Part shown: positions 62,396-64,000 of the stretch, piece after piece
How the letters are laid out: each line of letters opens with the position of its first letter
Position numbering within the stretch: the first letter of the stretch is position 1
Assembly: GCA_018261615.1 (NCBI GenBank)
Contig: JAGTSE010000011.1
Location: 1 to 64,000, forward strand
Length of the DNA stretch: 64,000 nucleotides
Direction: 5' to 3'
Origin: Pseudomonadota bacterium
Lineage (GTDB): Bacteria; Pseudomonadota; Gammaproteobacteria; Enterobacterales; Enterobacteriaceae
The notes under the pieces: model-generated
The model's input: only the letters and a program-made list of their open reading frames with translations
The model's database searches: none
What the model was told of the DNA's origin: nothing
Translations under genes and position numbers: made by a program

Positions 62396-63391
62396 ATGGT
62401 AACGATACTGGATGTCGCCAGGCTGGCTGGCGTGTCGAAAGCGACGGTATCGCGAGCGCTAAATGGCAAAGTTGTTGTTCGTGAGGAAGTAAAGGAACGC
62501 ATTTTCCAGGCCATTGCCGAGACGGGCTATCGCCCCAACCAGTTGGCGCGCAATCTTGCCAATAATAAGACCAACTCGGTGGGGCTGGTGATCACCAACG
62601 GGCTGTATAACGGCCCGTTTTTCGCCAGCCTGACTTACCACGCGGCGACCAACAGTGAAATGCATGGTCGACAACTGGTGCTGGCAGACGGTAAACACAG
62701 TGCGCAGGAAGAGCGCGACGCCATCGATCTGCTGATGTCGTTGCGCTGTGAAGCCATTATGATTTACCCCAAATACCTGACGGTCGATGAGCTGGACGCA
62801 ATTATCGATAACAGCCAGACGCCCATTGTCGTCATCAACCGTGAACTCCCCCGCCACCGCAATCAGTGCGTGTTTGTTGATCATCAACAAAGCAGTGAAA
62901 CCATGATGGCCCACCTGTTAGCGCAGGGGCATACGCGTATTGCTTTTGTTACCGGCGCTGAAGGTTCGCCAACCGGCGAAAAGCGCCTGGCGGGCTACCA
63001 GCAGGCGCTGTGCCGCGTCGGTATTAAGCCAGACCCGCAACTGTTAGTACATGGCACATGGTCTACCGACAGCGGTTATGCCGCAGGGCGTGAGCTGTTA
63101 GCACGTAAGGTGTCGTTTACCTGCATCCTCGCGGGCAATGATGATATGGCAATTGGCGTAGCGAAAGCCTGTCTGGAAGCGGGGCTTCGCCTGCCGCAAG
63201 ATGTGTCGCTGGCCGGTTTTGACGATTCGGTGCTCGGCAAGTATTACAACCCGTCGCTTACCACCATTCATGTACCGATGGAGGCGATGATCCGTCACGC
63301 CATCGACATTTTGTTGACACCAGGCGAGCAAGCGGTCTGTTCACACGAAGGTGAACTGGTGCGCCGCGAGTCGGTGGCACCGCCCAAATAA
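62396..63391 (+). CDS. LacI-family regulator, AscG paralogue
   Basis: A 331-residue LacI/GalR repressor. The HTH is ILDVARLAGVSKATVSRALNGK (residues 4-25), the hinge is YRPNQLARNLAN, and the effector domain contains GLVITNGLYNGPFFASLTYHA and SLAGFDDSVLGKYYNPSLTTIHVP. It is strikingly similar to AscG from this window throughout, including LADGKHSA.EERDAI and MIYPKYLTVDELDAIID. GAGGTC precedes the start. No sugar operon is adjacent inside the window, so its target is unknown; a beta-glucoside-type ligand is plausible from the similarity. Confidence 0.88.
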   Translation: MVTILDVARLAGVSKATVSRALNGKVVVREEVKERIFQAIAETGYRPNQLARNLANNKTNSVGLVITNGLYNGPFFASLTYHAATNSEMHGRQLVLADGKHSAQEERDAIDLLMSLRCEAIMIYPKYLTVDELDAIIDNSQTPIVVINRELPRHRNQCVFVDHQQSSETMMAHLLAQGHTRIAFVTGAEGSPTGEKRLAGYQQALCRVGIKPDPQLLVHGTWSTDSGYAAGRELLARKVSFTCILAGNDDMAIGVAKACLEAGLRLPQDVSLAGFDDSVLGKYYNPSLTTIHVPMEAMIRHAIDILLTPGEQAVCSHEGELVRRESVAPPK

Positions 63392-63411
63392 TTGCTCTGT
63401 GGTGGCTGATT

Positions 63412-63490
63412 GCCGGATAGCGGCGACGCCTTTATCCAGCCTACGAACCGGCGCGATCTCACAGGCCCGATACGTGCAGCGCCATCGGGC
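63412..63490. repeat. Two REP-like palindromes between the LacI gene and ydbC
   Basis: 63412-63444 reads GCCGGATAGCGGCGACGCC..ATCCAGCCTAC, a REP sequence. 63463-63490 reads GGCCCGATACGTG..CCATCGGGC, a second stem. They separate two converging genes. Confidence 0.7.
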
Positions 63491-63509
63491 AGCCTATCCA
63501 GCGCTGAAG

Positions 63510-64000
63510 TTACGCGCCAATACCGTTGAGTTTTGCCAGCGCTTCAGGCGGCAGCACGAGGTCCGCACTGGCCATATTTTCCTGTAAATGCTGCTGCGAC
63601 GACGTACCGGGGATCAGCAGGATATTCGGCGAACGCTGCAACAGCCACGCCAGTGCCACCTGCATCGGCGTTACATTAAGCGACTGCGCCACCTCGTTCA
63701 GCTCGCCAGATTGCAACGGCGTGAAACCGCCCAGCGGGAAAAACGGCACGAAGGCAATGCCCTGCGCGTTCAGGCTATCCACCAGCGCATCGTCGTGACG
63801 ATTTGCCACGTTATACAGATTCTGCACGCAGACAATGGGCGTCATTTTCTGCGCGTCGGCCACCTGCTTCGCCGTAACGTTGCTCAACCCGATATGGCGG
63901 ATCAGCCCGCGCTCTTTCAGTTTGATCAACGCCTCCAGTGGTGCTTCCAGCGATCCCTCTTCCGGCTCGTGCACGCCAAACATCGAACGCAGGTTGACCA
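63510..64000 (-). CDS. Aldo/keto reductase, YdbC-like (partial)
   Basis: The C-terminal 162 codons of a NADPH-dependent aldo/keto reductase; the gene continues beyond the right edge, since the frame is open upstream of the apparent ATG at 63983 (VNLRSMFGVHEP). Blocks RHIGLSNVTAKQVADA, CVQNLYNVANR, VPFFPLGGFTPLQS and ALAWLLQRSPNILLIPGTSS match E. coli YdbC (pyridoxal reductase-like). The catalytic Asp-Tyr-Lys-His residues lie mostly outside the window. Confidence 0.85.
   Translation of the reverse strand, partial: VNLRSMFGVHEPEEGSLEAPLEALIKLKERGLIRHIGLSNVTAKQVADAQKMTPIVCVQNLYNVANRHDDALVDSLNAQGIAFVPFFPLGGFTPLQSGELNEVAQSLNVTPMQVALAWLLQRSPNILLIPGTSSQQHLQENMASADLVLPPEALAKLNGIGA

Overview
The window is chromosomal DNA of a member of the Enterobacteriaceae. 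Gene order follows the E. coli K-12 map around minute 60 (ygaVP, alaE-ygaC-ygaM, nrdHIEF, proVWX, ygaZH, mprA-emrAB, luxS-micA-gshA, yqaAB, tRNA-Arg/tRNA-Ser, csrA, alaS, recXA, pncC, mltB, srlAEBD-gutM-srlR-gutQ, nor, hypF, hydN, ascGFB). The extra and missing genes suggest the Enterobacter/Kosakonia/Klebsiella side of the family rather than Escherichia. No species is assigned; this is judged from protein similarity and synteny recalled from memory, not from a search.

Layout. 1-2.9 kb is an accessory edge: a DUF2235 (Tle1-like) putative type VI secretion phospholipase with a following lipoprotein cut by the window edge, an orphan HTH antitoxin next to a truncated toxin, and a deleted hydrolase. 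3-9.6 kb holds sulfur/stress and small-protein genes, a Dcm-type cytosine methyltransferase, and a chemoreceptor behind a near-perfect sigma-28 promoter. 9.7-17.3 kb holds the class Ib ribonucleotide reductase operon and the ProU osmoprotectant transporter. 17.5-26.9 kb holds transporters, the EmrRAB efflux system, luxS, the sRNA MicA and gshA. 27-27.7 kb is a tRNA cluster in which two tRNA-Arg copies are fused head to tail. 28-33.4 kb is csrA, alaS, recX, recA and pncC.

33.6-42.8 kb is a block inserted between pncC and mltB, which are neighbours in E. coli. It holds a probable Zur-controlled zinc ABC importer that starts with a 36-residue membrane ORF, and a PTS/two-aldolase/ROK-kinase sugar operon whose last gene is broken. 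A 19-bp sequence resembling a Tn5 end lies at the mltB side. A HigBA toxin-antitoxin pair sits between mltB and the sorbitol operon.

50.6-51.3 kb is a scar of the nitric oxide detoxification genes: the 3' end of norR, a middle piece of norV and the 3' end of norW are joined. hypF, fdhF and hydN follow; FdhF has cysteine (TGC) where the E. coli enzyme has selenocysteine. The asc beta-glucoside genes, an ABM-ACT-ArsR operon, a second AscG-like LacI regulator and a partial YdbC-type aldo-keto reductase close the window.

Nothing here is clearly a new defence or mobile system. The most informative observations are the Cys-type FdhF, the nor scar, the fused tRNA genes, the zinc operon with its small ORF, and the unassigned sugar operon.
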